Positions 33,986 to 42,962 of a DNA stretch of 64,000 nt are shown in pieces. The stretch is taken from contig CACZZO010000001.1 of the NCBI GenBank assembly GCA_902785755.1, positions 1 through 64,000 of the forward strand. The letters run 5' to 3'. Every line of letters begins with the position of its first letter. The stretch's first letter is position 1. Source of the DNA: an uncultured Bacteroidia bacterium (GTDB taxonomy: Bacteria > Bacteroidota > Bacteroidia > Bacteroidales > F082). A program made the position numbers and the translations under genes. Under the pieces are notes generated by a model, which was not told the origin of the DNA, searched no databases, and worked only from the letters and a program-made list of their open reading frames with translations.

Positions 33986-35593
33986 ATGTCTGAAGAAGAG
34001 AAACAAGTTGCCGAAGCCATTCCGGCAGCGGCAGAGGAAAAGACGGTGGAGCGCGACTTGGTCATCAACTCGCACGCTTCGGAGGTTGACATTGCCCTGT
34101 TGGAGGACAACATTCTTGTCGAACTTCACAGAGAGAAGACCAACAACCAGTTTGCGGTCGGAGATGTTTATTTGGGTCGGGTGAAGAAACTGCTGCCAGG
34201 CCTCAACGCGGCTTTCGTCGACGTGGGCTACCCCAAAGAAGCCTTCCTGCACTACCTCGACTTGGGCTTTCAGGCCCATTCGCTGCTCAAGTTCAAGAAA
34301 ATGGTAGTGGCAGGCGAAGACGTCTCGTTGGACAAGTTCAAACTTGACCCCGACTTGCCGAAAAACGGCAAAATCGCCGACATCATCAATGTAGGTGACC
34401 TGATTCCCGTGCAAATCGCCAAAGAGCCTATCCACACCAAAGGCCCGAGAATCACGGCAGAAATCTCATTTGCAGGACGTTACATCGTCCTCGTTCCCTT
34501 CTCCAATCGCATTTCGGTTTCAACAAAAATCCGCAGCAACGAGGAGCGCAACCGCCTCCGCCGTCTCATCCAAAGCATCAAGCCCAACAATTATGGCGTC
34601 ATTATACGCACCGTCGCCGAAGGCAAGAAGGTGGCCGAACTCGACGCCGACCTCAAGGCACTCATCGCCAAATGGGAGCAATGCACCATCGAGATGAAGA
34701 AAATGACCAATTTCGGAAAGATGGTCAGCGAAATGGACCAAACCAGTGTCATGCTGCGCGATTTGCTGAACGAGTCGTTCAACAACATCCGCGTGAACGA
34801 CGAGAAACTCTTTGAAGAAATTCAGGGTTACATCCAGACTTTCGCCCCGCAAAAGGCCGGAATCGTGCAACTTTACTCAGGCAAGGAGCCTATCTTTGAC
34901 TACTACAACGTTGCCAAGCAAATCAAAGGTTTTTTCGGGAAGATTGTCACCATCAAGAACGGCGTTTACCTCGTCATCGAGCACACTGAGGCCATGCACG
35001 TCATCGACGTGAACAGCGGCCATAGGCTCAACAAGGAAAACTCGCCGGAAGAAAACGCCCTCCAAGTCAACCTCGAAGCCGCCAAGGAAATCGCGCGACA
35101 ACTGCGCCTGCGCGACATGGGCGGCATCATCATCGTGGATTTCATCGACTTGCACGAAGCCAAGCACCGCAAGCAACTCTACGAAGCCCTTGTGGAGGCC
35201 ATGAAGCCCGACCGCGCCAAGCACACCGTGCTTCCCGCCACTAAGTTCGGCCTCATCCAAATCACGCGCCACCGTGTGCGCCCCGAAACAGAGGTGCAGG
35301 TGCAGGAGAAATGCCCCGTTTGCGACGGAGAAGGCAAAATCCGCCCCGCCATCCTCTTCATCGACGAAATCGAAAACCACCTCAAGTACCTCCTCGTCGA
35401 CCAAAACGAGAACAACCTTGTCTTGCAGGTTCATCCGTTCATCTATTCCTACCTTTGCATCAACGGACTGTTTTCGATTCGCCGCAAATGGATGAAGAAA
35501 TACGGCAAGAAATTCACAGTGCAATCGATGCCCGAGTTCCACGCGCTGCAGTACAACTTCCAGAACGCCAACGGCGACGACATCAAAATCTGA
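33986..35593 (+). CDS. rng: Ribonuclease E/G family endoribonuclease
   Basis: 535 residues. S1-like RNA-binding insertion (VGDVYLGRVKKLLPGLNAAFVDVG, about 60-150), RNase E/G catalytic core with RITAEISFAGRYIVLVP, metal-binding IDVNSG and IVDFIDL, and the zinc-link CPVCDGEGK at about 440-448. Cleaves single-stranded RNA in rRNA maturation and mRNA turnover. It carries an acidic N-terminal extension (MSEEEKQVAEAIPAAAEEK) common in Bacteroidetes homologues. Strong terminator after the stop. Confidence 0.93.
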   Translation: MSEEEKQVAEAIPAAAEEKTVERDLVINSHASEVDIALLEDNILVELHREKTNNQFAVGDVYLGRVKKLLPGLNAAFVDVGYPKEAFLHYLDLGFQAHSLLKFKKMVVAGEDVSLDKFKLDPDLPKNGKIADIINVGDLIPVQIAKEPIHTKGPRITAEISFAGRYIVLVPFSNRISVSTKIRSNEERNRLRRLIQSIKPNNYGVIIRTVAEGKKVAELDADLKALIAKWEQCTIEMKKMTNFGKMVSEMDQTSVMLRDLLNESFNNIRVNDEKLFEEIQGYIQTFAPQKAGIVQLYSGKEPIFDYYNVAKQIKGFFGKIVTIKNGVYLVIEHTEAMHVIDVNSGHRLNKENSPEENALQVNLEAAKEIARQLRLRDMGGIIIVDFIDLHEAKHRKQLYEALVEAMKPDRAKHTVLPATKFGLIQITRHRVRPETEVQVQEKCPVCDGEGKIRPAILFIDEIENHLKYLLVDQNENNLVLQVHPFIYSYLCINGLFSIRRKWMKKYGKKFTVQSMPEFHALQYNFQNANGDDIKI

Positions 35594-35616
35594 AGTTTGC
35601 TGCTGCAAAAAACTTG

Positions 35617-35648
35617 AAAAGCCTGCCTCGCAATGGGGCGGGCTTTTT
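35617..35648 (+). terminator. Terminator of rng
   Basis: 13-bp stem AAAAGCCTGCCTC / GGGGCGGGCTTTT (two G-U pairs) with loop GCAAT and a T tail. Confidence 0.9.
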
Positions 35649-35660
35649 CTTGCTATTTCT

Positions 35661-35837
35661 TTATCTCGTTCCAAGCAGTTCAAAGTCAAGGTCTTCGCTT
35701 TTTCGGTGTTTCATTTGCAGCGATTGGGCAGTGCCACCGCAAAGGTACAGGTTTTTGATGGCCTCCATTTGCGAAACAGCCTCAAAAACGGGTATCGTTT
35801 CTTGCCTAAGCCCTAATTTCCAGTCTTGGCTTTCCAT
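35661..35837 (-). pseudogene. Truncated AbiEii-type nucleotidyltransferase toxin
   Basis: A 58-residue frame from ATG 35837 to TAA 35661, overlapping the upstream gene by 32 bases. It reads MESQDWKLG...FEAVSQMEAIKNLYLCGGT, then AQSLQMKHRKSEDLDFELL, which is the nucleotidyltransferase signature (GGTALALxxxHRxSxDLDF) of the AbiEii/DUF1814 toxin family. Real AbiEii proteins run to 200-300 residues; this one stops ten codons after the start of the active-site DxD motif. It is therefore a toxin remnant, truncated at its 3' end where the rng terminator begins. Confidence 0.75.
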
Positions 35838-36156
35838 ATCGTTTCAGGTATTTGTCGGGTTTCTTGATGTCGAAAAACATGGCTGCCAAAAGCCAGTTGA
35901 TAATGCCATAGTAGTCGCCTTGCGAAACCAAACGCTCACGCCACACTTGTTGTATCTGCCGCATGGGATAGAGTTCGCAGAGTTTGTGCAGATCTTCAAA
36001 CTCAAGATAAAGCAAGGATTTTTCGATGAGCAAACTGTCATCTATGCTGTCCGGATTTTTGGCATACGACCACAGGCAACCCGATTGCTCCAACTGTCGC
36101 CAAAGGACTCTTTTTTTGCCTTCAATCTTTCCGTTTCTGTTTTGGTGATTGCTCAT
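35806..36156 (-). CDS. Small protein upstream of AbiEii remnant, probable antitoxin
   Basis: 116 residues: basic start, an ...LWSYAKNPDSIDDSLLIEKSLLYLEFEDLHKLCELYP... helical core, and a VWRERLVSQGDYYGIINWLLAAMFFDI segment. This resembles the DUF6922-type proteins commonly encoded just upstream of AbiEii-type toxins in Bacteroidetes, where they act as the antitoxin partner. It overlaps the truncated toxin frame by 32 bases, so the two were an operon. Assignment rests on motif memory and context; DNA-binding ability is not evident. Confidence 0.5.
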   Translation of the reverse strand: MSNHQNRNGKIEGKKRVLWRQLEQSGCLWSYAKNPDSIDDSLLIEKSLLYLEFEDLHKLCELYPMRQIQQVWRERLVSQGDYYGIINWLLAAMFFDIKKPDKYLKRYGKPRLEIRA

Positions 36157-36240
36157 AGTGCCGCAAAATTAGGCAAAAAACCTGAAAACTTGTTTCAACT
36201 ATGAATAAAAAAACGCTGCTTTTTAGCACTTTTTCACCAA

Positions 36241-36337
36241 AAAAAGTAGGGACAAGCCCGTTTTCAAAAGATTTATACATTGTTGATTTTCAACAAAATC
36301 CGATAAGGGCATTCCAAAAAAGTAGGGACATCGGCCC
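36241..36337. repeat. Two AAAAAGTAGGGACA copies
   Basis: AAAAAGTAGGGACAAGCCCG at 36241-36260 recurs as AAAAAAGTAGGGACATCGGCCCG at 36315-36337, 75 bases apart, upstream of the TPR lipoprotein promoter. Could be operator sites or copies of a small dispersed repeat. Confidence 0.45.
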
Positions 36338-36356
36338 GTGAAGCCCCGCGTGCCTC

Positions 36357-36385
36357 TTGACAAGCGTTTTTTCTGTATATTTTTG
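36357..36385 (+). promoter_or_regulatory. Promoter of the TPR lipoprotein gene
   Basis: TTG 36357-36359, 18-base spacer, TATTTTTG 36378-36385; ATG at 36408. A textbook Bacteroidetes promoter. Confidence 0.7.
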
Positions 36386-36407
36386 CGAAGTCAAAAACGA
36401 AAATGTC

Positions 36408-37880
36408 ATGAAGACGCATTTAAAATCACTCATCCTAATCACGGCAGCCTTCGTGCTGACCGCTTGCGACAGCCCGACGAAGCGCATGGAACAAGCGCAA
36501 GCTCTCTATAAAGAAGGTGTCGAACTGCGCGAGCAACGCCGCTCCGAAGAGGCCGCCGAGAAGTTCCTACAAGGGTTGGCACTGGTGCAGCGTTCGGACA
36601 AGACTGCGGAAACAGTCCAATTGGAAGGCCAACTTTGCGACAACCTCGGAGCCATGTACCTCAAGCACGGCCTTTTCGAGGATGCCTTCAAGCAACACCA
36701 GCGGGCACTGACTTGTTTCAAGCATACTGCCGACTCCACGGGTATGATGAACGCCTACCGCAACAGCGGTCGGGCGGTGAGGGCGCAGGAACAATACACC
36801 CAAGCCAAGCAATACTACGACTCGGCTTTTCGTGTCGCCACCTTCATCAACGACCAAGCTATGCTCGGCGACCTCTATCTCGAAATGGGTCGCGACTATT
36901 ACATGGAAACGGGCAACTTCGCCAAAGGCATCGAAAGCGTCAACCAAGCCCTGGAAATCGGCCTCGGCGACAACGACACCGACATTGCCAACATGACCTT
37001 GGGCATCCTCTATTATTACACACGCGAAAACGACAAGGCGAAGTCCTACTTAAACCAAGCTCTCCGCAGCGAGCGTGCCGGACTGAAAATGTCCGTCTAT
37101 CAAACGCTTTATGCCATCGCCTACAGCGAGGGCGATTACCAACAGGCGGTGAAATACCACGAGCAGTTTGCCGCGAACATGATGCAAGCCGACGCGGAAC
37201 ACTCCAACGAGAACATCCAAAGAATCAAGTCGGAATATGAATTGAAGGCGCAGCAGAGCGAATTGGAAAGCCTACACCGCACCCGCGACCTGAAACTCTA
37301 TCTGATTATCGCCTTGGTGGTGATTGCCTTGCTCGTCATCCTCTTGATTGTGAGGAAGAAAATCAGCGACCACAAGCTGGAGATGGAGCACTTCGGGCGG
37401 CAGGTGGAGCGCGACCAGAACCGCATCCACGAGTTGGTGAGCGACATGGAGAACCTTATCCGCACCAACGACGAGCTGCGCCGCCATCAGCAGACCCTCC
37501 CGCCGAAGGATTTGATGTCGATCCAGAAAATCTTGACGCGAAACAAGATCATGGTCACCGCGCAAGCCCTCACGGAAGAAGTGAACAACGACTCGCTCAA
37601 CTTCGAACTGACCGACAACGACTGGAACGACTTCATCAGCCTCACCGACTTGGTCTTCGACGGCTTCTCGCAGCGCTTGTTGCAACTCTACCCCAAACTC
37701 AGCAAGTGGGATGTGCGCATCTGCTGCCTCTCCAAGAACGGCTTCTCCAACCAAGTGATTTCCATCCTGTTGGACACGCAGACCGACTCCTACTACAAAC
37801 GCAAAACCCGCATAAAACAGATGAAGATGGACCTCGGGGATGATAACCGCACCTTTGAGGAAATAGTGAATGCTGTATGA
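36408..37880 (+). CDS. TPR lipoprotein with membrane span and C-terminal LuxR-like HTH
   Basis: 490 residues from ATG 36408: lipoprotein-like signal ending LTAC (Cys20), tetratricopeptide repeats over about 25-280 (pairs of helices such as AQALYKEGVELREQRRSEEAAEKF), a single membrane span at about 298-318 (LYLIIALVVIALLVILLIV), a coiled coil to about 375, and a C-terminal region (about 425-485) with FSQRLLQLYPKLSKWDVRIC and FSNQVISILLDTQTDSYYKR, a LuxR-like helix-turn-helix. This one-piece membrane sensor-regulator layout is common in Bacteroidales. Target genes are unknown; the next gene downstream is a T9SS cargo. Confidence 0.75.
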   Translation: MKTHLKSLILITAAFVLTACDSPTKRMEQAQALYKEGVELREQRRSEEAAEKFLQGLALVQRSDKTAETVQLEGQLCDNLGAMYLKHGLFEDAFKQHQRALTCFKHTADSTGMMNAYRNSGRAVRAQEQYTQAKQYYDSAFRVATFINDQAMLGDLYLEMGRDYYMETGNFAKGIESVNQALEIGLGDNDTDIANMTLGILYYYTRENDKAKSYLNQALRSERAGLKMSVYQTLYAIAYSEGDYQQAVKYHEQFAANMMQADAEHSNENIQRIKSEYELKAQQSELESLHRTRDLKLYLIIALVVIALLVILLIVRKKISDHKLEMEHFGRQVERDQNRIHELVSDMENLIRTNDELRRHQQTLPPKDLMSIQKILTRNKIMVTAQALTEEVNNDSLNFELTDNDWNDFISLTDLVFDGFSQRLLQLYPKLSKWDVRICCLSKNGFSNQVISILLDTQTDSYYKRKTRIKQMKMDLGDDNRTFEEIVNAV

Positions 37881-37881
37881 G

Positions 37882-37955
37882 AAACTACGGATTACACGGA
37901 TTTGACGGAAATATTCATCAAAATGGAATTTGTATAATCCGTAAAATCCGTAGTT
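37882..37955. repeat. Inverted repeat AACTACGGATT...AATCCGTAGTT
   Basis: Left arm ACTACGGATTACACGGATT and right arm TAATCCGTAAAATCCGTAGTT, about 32 bases apart, just after the TPR gene stop. Each arm itself repeats CGGATT. Dispersed-repeat type; may act as a terminator. Confidence 0.6.
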
Positions 37956-37997
37956 AAAAAACGAAATCAAATAATTAACAATCAAATACTTACAACT

Positions 37998-40349
37998 ATG
38001 AAAAAATTAGCATTAACTTTAGCGATTTGCCTCGGCTGCTTCGGCATCCTTGGGGCGCAGAATGTTTGGAAGTCTCTTGAAGTGCCGGGAGCTTTTTTAG
38101 GTGCTGATGCGCAAGGTAACCTCTATGCGCAGAATTACTACGGTTTGCAGCGTTCACAAAATGAAAGTCTTAATTGGGAACTTGTTTTGGAATTGAATTT
38201 TGTTAGCTCGAATTTCATCATTGGTGAAAAAGGACGTCTCTTTGTCATTCCTTGGCAGAACCAGACTATGCTCTATTCAGACGATAATGGAGATACATGG
38301 GAAGAAACTTCGCCCCTGCCTTATGTGCCGCAAACAACCGCTGTAACTAAAATGTATTCTCCGTCAAACGATACCATTTTATGTATCGTAGATAATAACT
38401 GTTTCTGGACCACTGACGGCGGCATGACATGGGGCTTTGAGGGTCTTGAATTGGACGAAGAGTCCCAAGTCGGCGACATGATTGTCAATGCAGAGGGCGA
38501 TGTGTATGTCAGCACTTGGTCGTATTCGGATGGAGATGCTGGCATTTTTCACTCCACCTTGTCCGACATGCAAAACTGGGAACTCGTTGCAGCCGAGGGC
38601 ATTAACATTAAGGATATGGCTTTCGATCCCGAAGGCAATGTGGTGGCTTGTGGCTGGAGTACCGAAGGGAGCATTGGTTTTCAGCATACTCCAGGCTTCT
38701 ATCTGTTTGACGGAACGACATTGGCCATCAGTGATGGCGGTATTGTGTACAGGCCTCATTTCGTGGGGAATCAGGCTATTCTTTCCTATTCCACCGACCA
38801 TGGCGAGCATTTCACCGATATAGGGGAGCACCTTCCCCTTGTTGATATTGCTCCAGGCGGCGATGCTTATTTCCTTATCAAAGGATATGACAACCATCTG
38901 TATTTCGATGGCGGCGGGGAGTATTGGAAGAGCATTTCGGATGCAGACCATATTCGAGAAGATTTTCCGTATGACAACACGCGTTGGGCCATCTATTACC
39001 AGAACCTATATCTGGATTGGGCACCCTATATCCAGATAGGAATAAAGGGTGATACGGTTGTGGACGGCACAACATATCATAAAGTGATTAAATGCACGTC
39101 TTATGGAAACGTCATTGACGGAGATTGCTTTGGCGGCATTCGTGTGGAAGCGGATGGCAAATGGTATTTCAGATTGTTCTCGGAGGAAAATGTGCCCCAG
39201 TATTTGTATTTGGATATGGAACCGAATACGGAACGACTCATTTATGACTTCTCACTTTCCGTGTGTGATGGTTTTGAATATGAAGGACAATATTGGATGT
39301 CGGTATTTGATATTGATGAGATTGAAATCAATGGAAGCATGAGAAGACGCTTATGGTTTGATAGTAATTGCGAGGAAGGCAACCATCCCTATGACTGGAA
39401 TTGGATTGAAGGCATTGGCAGTAATTTTGGATTGCTATATTCTATCCAAGCATTCCCTTTGGATGGTTCTGCCTACCATTTGGGTGAGGTTTATCAAAAC
39501 GGGGAATTAATCTATAGAGATCCGTATTTCATCAATGAGCCTTCCTCCCCCGAATGGTACTACGAAATCCAGAACGAGAACGGCAGCATCACCTACCAAT
39601 ACATGTATCAGGCTGGCGACACCGTTGTCCAAGACGAGCCGACACATATCCTTGTGAAAATCAACACACTTTACGACAAGGGTCTTCATGAAGAGATAAC
39701 GCATGAATATGTTTACGAGCGCGATGGCAAACTATATTGGTGGAACAAGACCTTGGAAGTATTTACCGTATTGTATGATTACGAAGCCGAAGTGGGCGAC
39801 TATTGGGAAATCATTGTCGGCACAAGACCCATCGACATGCATGTGGACGCGGTTGAAGAAATCGAATACGAAGGCAAAACCTATCGGATGCTTCACGTAA
39901 GTGACGTAGACGGCATCTTCAGCGGCGACATCGTGTGCGGCATCGGCCATCTGACGAGTTTCTTCCCCGAAAGGCTGATGGACAACGGTGACGGCATTCG
40001 TGTAGATGGTTTGCGCTGTTATTGGATTGAGGACGAATTGGTGTTTAAAATCGGCGATGAGGACTGCGATGCGATTTATTCGGAGGTACACGGTGTGGAG
40101 GAGGACGGCCCTTCGACAGGCTCAGGGACCTTTACGGTTTATCCTAACCCTACCAATGGCATTATTGCCATTCAGCATTCAGCATTCAGCATTCATCATT
40201 CCGAATTCCAAATTGCCAACCTCATGGGCCAAACCGTCCTTTCCGGCAATATTAATGCTGAAAACCAACAGATTGATGTTTCATCATTGCCTCAAGGTAT
40301 GTATTTCATTACCTTTGCAGGCGAGACGCGGAAATTTGTGGTGCGTTAA
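37998..40349 (+). CDS. T9SS cargo with BNR-like N-terminus and repeated modules
   Basis: 783 residues. Signal MKKLALTLAICLGCFGILGAQ; residues about 22-330 have sialidase/BNR-like repeats (SDDNGDTWEETS, TTDGGMTW, STDHGEHF) suggesting a beta-propeller, without visible sialidase catalytic residues. Two copies of a module of about 190 residues follow (GDTVVDGTTYHKV...LIYDFSL...NGSMRRRLWF...WIEGIGS; then GDTVVQDEPTH...VLYDYEAEVGD...GKTYRML...GIGHLTSF), and the end is a type A T9SS domain (VYPNPTNG, LMGQTVLSG, GMYFITF, KFVVR). A CCTTCGACAGGCTCAGGG repeat codes for the linker GPSTGSGT before the sorting domain. Paralog immediately downstream. Confidence 0.8.
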   Translation: MKKLALTLAICLGCFGILGAQNVWKSLEVPGAFLGADAQGNLYAQNYYGLQRSQNESLNWELVLELNFVSSNFIIGEKGRLFVIPWQNQTMLYSDDNGDTWEETSPLPYVPQTTAVTKMYSPSNDTILCIVDNNCFWTTDGGMTWGFEGLELDEESQVGDMIVNAEGDVYVSTWSYSDGDAGIFHSTLSDMQNWELVAAEGINIKDMAFDPEGNVVACGWSTEGSIGFQHTPGFYLFDGTTLAISDGGIVYRPHFVGNQAILSYSTDHGEHFTDIGEHLPLVDIAPGGDAYFLIKGYDNHLYFDGGGEYWKSISDADHIREDFPYDNTRWAIYYQNLYLDWAPYIQIGIKGDTVVDGTTYHKVIKCTSYGNVIDGDCFGGIRVEADGKWYFRLFSEENVPQYLYLDMEPNTERLIYDFSLSVCDGFEYEGQYWMSVFDIDEIEINGSMRRRLWFDSNCEEGNHPYDWNWIEGIGSNFGLLYSIQAFPLDGSAYHLGEVYQNGELIYRDPYFINEPSSPEWYYEIQNENGSITYQYMYQAGDTVVQDEPTHILVKINTLYDKGLHEEITHEYVYERDGKLYWWNKTLEVFTVLYDYEAEVGDYWEIIVGTRPIDMHVDAVEEIEYEGKTYRMLHVSDVDGIFSGDIVCGIGHLTSFFPERLMDNGDGIRVDGLRCYWIEDELVFKIGDEDCDAIYSEVHGVEEDGPSTGSGTFTVYPNPTNGIIAIQHSAFSIHHSEFQIANLMGQTVLSGNINAENQQIDVSSLPQGMYFITFAGETRKFVVR
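40109..40129. repeat. CCTTCGACAGGCTCAGGG repeat in coding sequence
   Basis: In frame at the linker before the sorting domain (residues GPSTGSGT). The corresponding site in the downstream paralog (42669-42689) reads CCTTCGATGGATTCAGGG, a decayed copy, so the insertion predates the duplication. Confidence 0.7.
40168..40205. repeat. CATTCAG heptamer array within a T9SS domain
   Basis: About five CATTCAG/CATTCAT/CATTCCG units in frame between the first strand and the LMGQ strand of the sorting domain. A matching array (CATTCATCATTCCGCATTCC) is at about 42730-42765 in the paralog. Confidence 0.55.
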
Positions 40350-40384
40350 TCGTGGTAAAAGATAACAATCAAAAACATACGACA

Positions 40385-42910
40385 ATGAAAAGATTAGTAT
40401 TAACTTTAGCAATTTTGGCTGGCTTCGCCCTTGGTGGCGTGGCGCAAAGCCTCCATTACGACTTTGAAGACGGCACCCTTCAAGGTTGGACTGTCCTCGA
40501 TGGCGATGGCGACGGCCATTGTTGGGAACCTTCTATTGGCGGTATGGGCCACAATTCCAACGGGATGGTGATGGCTTATTCCAAAGACTATGCCACAGGC
40601 GATTCCCTTGCACCAAACGAGTATCTTGTTTCTCCACGATTGGTTTTGAGTGAAGACTGGCCCGTTATCAATTTTTATGCTTGTGCTTTGGATGAAATCT
40701 ACCCTGCCGAGCATTTTGGGGTATCCATCTCAACTACAGTCAACAATGACCCGTTGGCTTTCACGCTCTTGTCGGAATGGACCATAGTCGCCAAAGATGC
40801 GGGAAACCGTCAGGGCAACTGGTACAACTATACCGTTGACCTTTCCGCTTATACCGGTCAGGAGGTCTATGTCGCTATTCGTCACCACTATTGCTCTGGA
40901 CAATCTGCCATTTGCGTTGACGACATCCAAATTGAAGGTACTATTCAAGATTATTTCCCCATGGTTCATGAGGCTAACAACCGCCAGAAATGGAATGTGG
41001 TTTACATGGGTTCCATGAACTATCCTAATGATTACCATACTGAAATACAAAGTATTAGGGATGATATCAACTTGGATGGAGTGGATTATAAACTTGTTTG
41101 GACGGAAAGTGTGTATCAATCCAAGAGAATTGCAGGTGCAGTTCGTGAAGAGGACAAGAGGGTATATTTCCGCAGATATTGGGGACAATCCTATGAAGAC
41201 GAGGTGCTGCTTTACGATTTCAACTTGTCCTTGGGCGATACTGTTACTGTAGGTTGGGGTGATTATCAGTTGATTGTACTTGAAGAATCTGAAACAGAGG
41301 TGAATGGTTCTATGAGAAGACAATTGGGGCTTGCCTGGTATTTTGGCGAAGCTAAGGAAGTACAAGAATACTGGATTGAAGGTGTGGGCAGCACTTACGG
41401 CTTCTTGAACAGTGGCTATGAAGGTTGGACTGGGGCATTTGTCCATCTGTTGTGCTATCACGAGAACGGCAACCTGATTTGGGACAATGAGGAGTTTGAC
41501 GATTGCGTGATGAACAGCGATGGAGCACCTGCAACATTTGCTCCCCAAGGCGCGGAGTGGTATTTCGATGTGTTCAACCCATGGGGCACACATCCTGAAT
41601 ATCAGAGGTTTTTCGTGGATGGCGACACGATCATCCAAGGCCATCAGTGCAGCATCATCTCGCAGCATTTTGTTGATACTGGGCATGAAGGGGAAGAATT
41701 TGTGTACGAGGAAGACAACAAGGTGTATTGGTTCAACCCGACCACAAACGCCTTTTCGGTTTTGTATGACTTTGATGCCGAAGCGGGCGAATCGTGGAAT
41801 TACGAAGTGGGTGAATGTTCGCATCAGATGACTGTCGATAGCGTTGGCAGTGTGACATGGAATGGACACACTTACCGCACGCAGTGGGTTAGGTTTAACG
41901 AGGATGTTCAATATTATAGTGGGAAAATCATCGAGGGAATCGGTTATGAGAAAGGATTGTTCCCCAGCATTTATGTTTGTGATGGATTGGAAGTGTATGA
42001 TGCAAGTGAGATAGAATACCTTCGTTGTTATGTGAATGATGGCGAGATGCTTTATCACGAAGGGGGATATGATTGCGATTATACTAATGTCACACCGCCG
42101 AGCCATCCTGAATGGTACTATGAAATCCTGAATGAGAATGGCACCATCACTTACCAATACATGTATCAGGCGGGTGACACTATTATCAACGATGAGCCGA
42201 CGCATATCCTTGTGAAGATCAACACGCTTTACGACAAGGGATTGCGTGAAGAGGTGACGCATGAATATGTCTTTGAACTCAACGGCAAGTTGTATTGGTG
42301 GAACAAGCGCTCAGGTTTGTTCACCGTGCTGTATGACTATGAAGCTGAAGTGGGCGACAGTTGGAACATTTTTGTCGGCACGGAAATCCTTACCATGCAT
42401 GTGGACGCTGTGGAAGAAATCGAATACGAGGGCAGAACCTATCGGATGTTGCGTGTGAGCGATCCCGACGACCTCTTCAGCGGCGACATCGTGTGTGGCA
42501 TCGGCCACCTCACCAGTTTCTTCCCCGAAAAACTGCTGGGCGACGGTGACAGAATGCGCGTGGAAGGTATGCGTTGCTATTGGAATGAGGACGAATTGGT
42601 GTTCAAACCCGGCGATGAGGACTGCGACGCAATTTATTCGGAGGTACACGGTGTGGAGGAGGACGGCCCTTCGATGGATTCAGGGAACGCATTTACGGTT
42701 TATCCTAATCCTACCAACGGCATTCTCACCATTCATCATTCCGCATTCCACATTCATCATTCCGAATTCCAAATTGCCAACCTTATGGGGCAAACCGTCC
42801 TTTCCGGCAATATTAATGCTGAAAACCAACAGATTGATGTTTCATCGTTGCCTCAAGGCATGTATTTCATTACCGTAGGCGAAGCGACGCGGAAATTTGT
42901 GGTGGAATAG
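40385..42910 (+). CDS. T9SS cargo with choice-of-anchor J domain and three module repeats
   Basis: 841 residues from ATG 40385 (signal MKRLVLTLAILAGFALGGVAQ). Residues about 22-185 form a choice-of-anchor J / cleaved adhesin-type jelly roll (LHYDFEDGTLQGWTVLDGDGDGHCW). Three copies of the 190-residue module of the upstream paralog follow; the last is nearly identical to the second copy there. The end is a type A T9SS domain (VYPNPTNG, LMGQTVLSG, KFVVE). The C-terminal 250 residues match the upstream protein closely at protein and DNA level while the N-terminal domains differ, indicating domain shuffling after tandem duplication. It starts 35 bases after the paralog. Confidence 0.8.
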   Translation: MKRLVLTLAILAGFALGGVAQSLHYDFEDGTLQGWTVLDGDGDGHCWEPSIGGMGHNSNGMVMAYSKDYATGDSLAPNEYLVSPRLVLSEDWPVINFYACALDEIYPAEHFGVSISTTVNNDPLAFTLLSEWTIVAKDAGNRQGNWYNYTVDLSAYTGQEVYVAIRHHYCSGQSAICVDDIQIEGTIQDYFPMVHEANNRQKWNVVYMGSMNYPNDYHTEIQSIRDDINLDGVDYKLVWTESVYQSKRIAGAVREEDKRVYFRRYWGQSYEDEVLLYDFNLSLGDTVTVGWGDYQLIVLEESETEVNGSMRRQLGLAWYFGEAKEVQEYWIEGVGSTYGFLNSGYEGWTGAFVHLLCYHENGNLIWDNEEFDDCVMNSDGAPATFAPQGAEWYFDVFNPWGTHPEYQRFFVDGDTIIQGHQCSIISQHFVDTGHEGEEFVYEEDNKVYWFNPTTNAFSVLYDFDAEAGESWNYEVGECSHQMTVDSVGSVTWNGHTYRTQWVRFNEDVQYYSGKIIEGIGYEKGLFPSIYVCDGLEVYDASEIEYLRCYVNDGEMLYHEGGYDCDYTNVTPPSHPEWYYEILNENGTITYQYMYQAGDTIINDEPTHILVKINTLYDKGLREEVTHEYVFELNGKLYWWNKRSGLFTVLYDYEAEVGDSWNIFVGTEILTMHVDAVEEIEYEGRTYRMLRVSDPDDLFSGDIVCGIGHLTSFFPEKLLGDGDRMRVEGMRCYWNEDELVFKPGDEDCDAIYSEVHGVEEDGPSMDSGNAFTVYPNPTNGILTIHHSAFHIHHSEFQIANLMGQTVLSGNINAENQQIDVSSLPQGMYFITVGEATRKFVVE

Positions 42911-42932
42911 CATGTGTATAAAAGTTTCTTCG

Positions 42933-42940
42933 TATATTTG
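42933..42940 (+). promoter_or_regulatory. -7 element of the Rpn-type gene
   Basis: TATATTTG, 22 bases before ATG 42963. Confidence 0.55.
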
Positions 42941-42962
42941 CGCGGAAAACAAAGCATGAACT

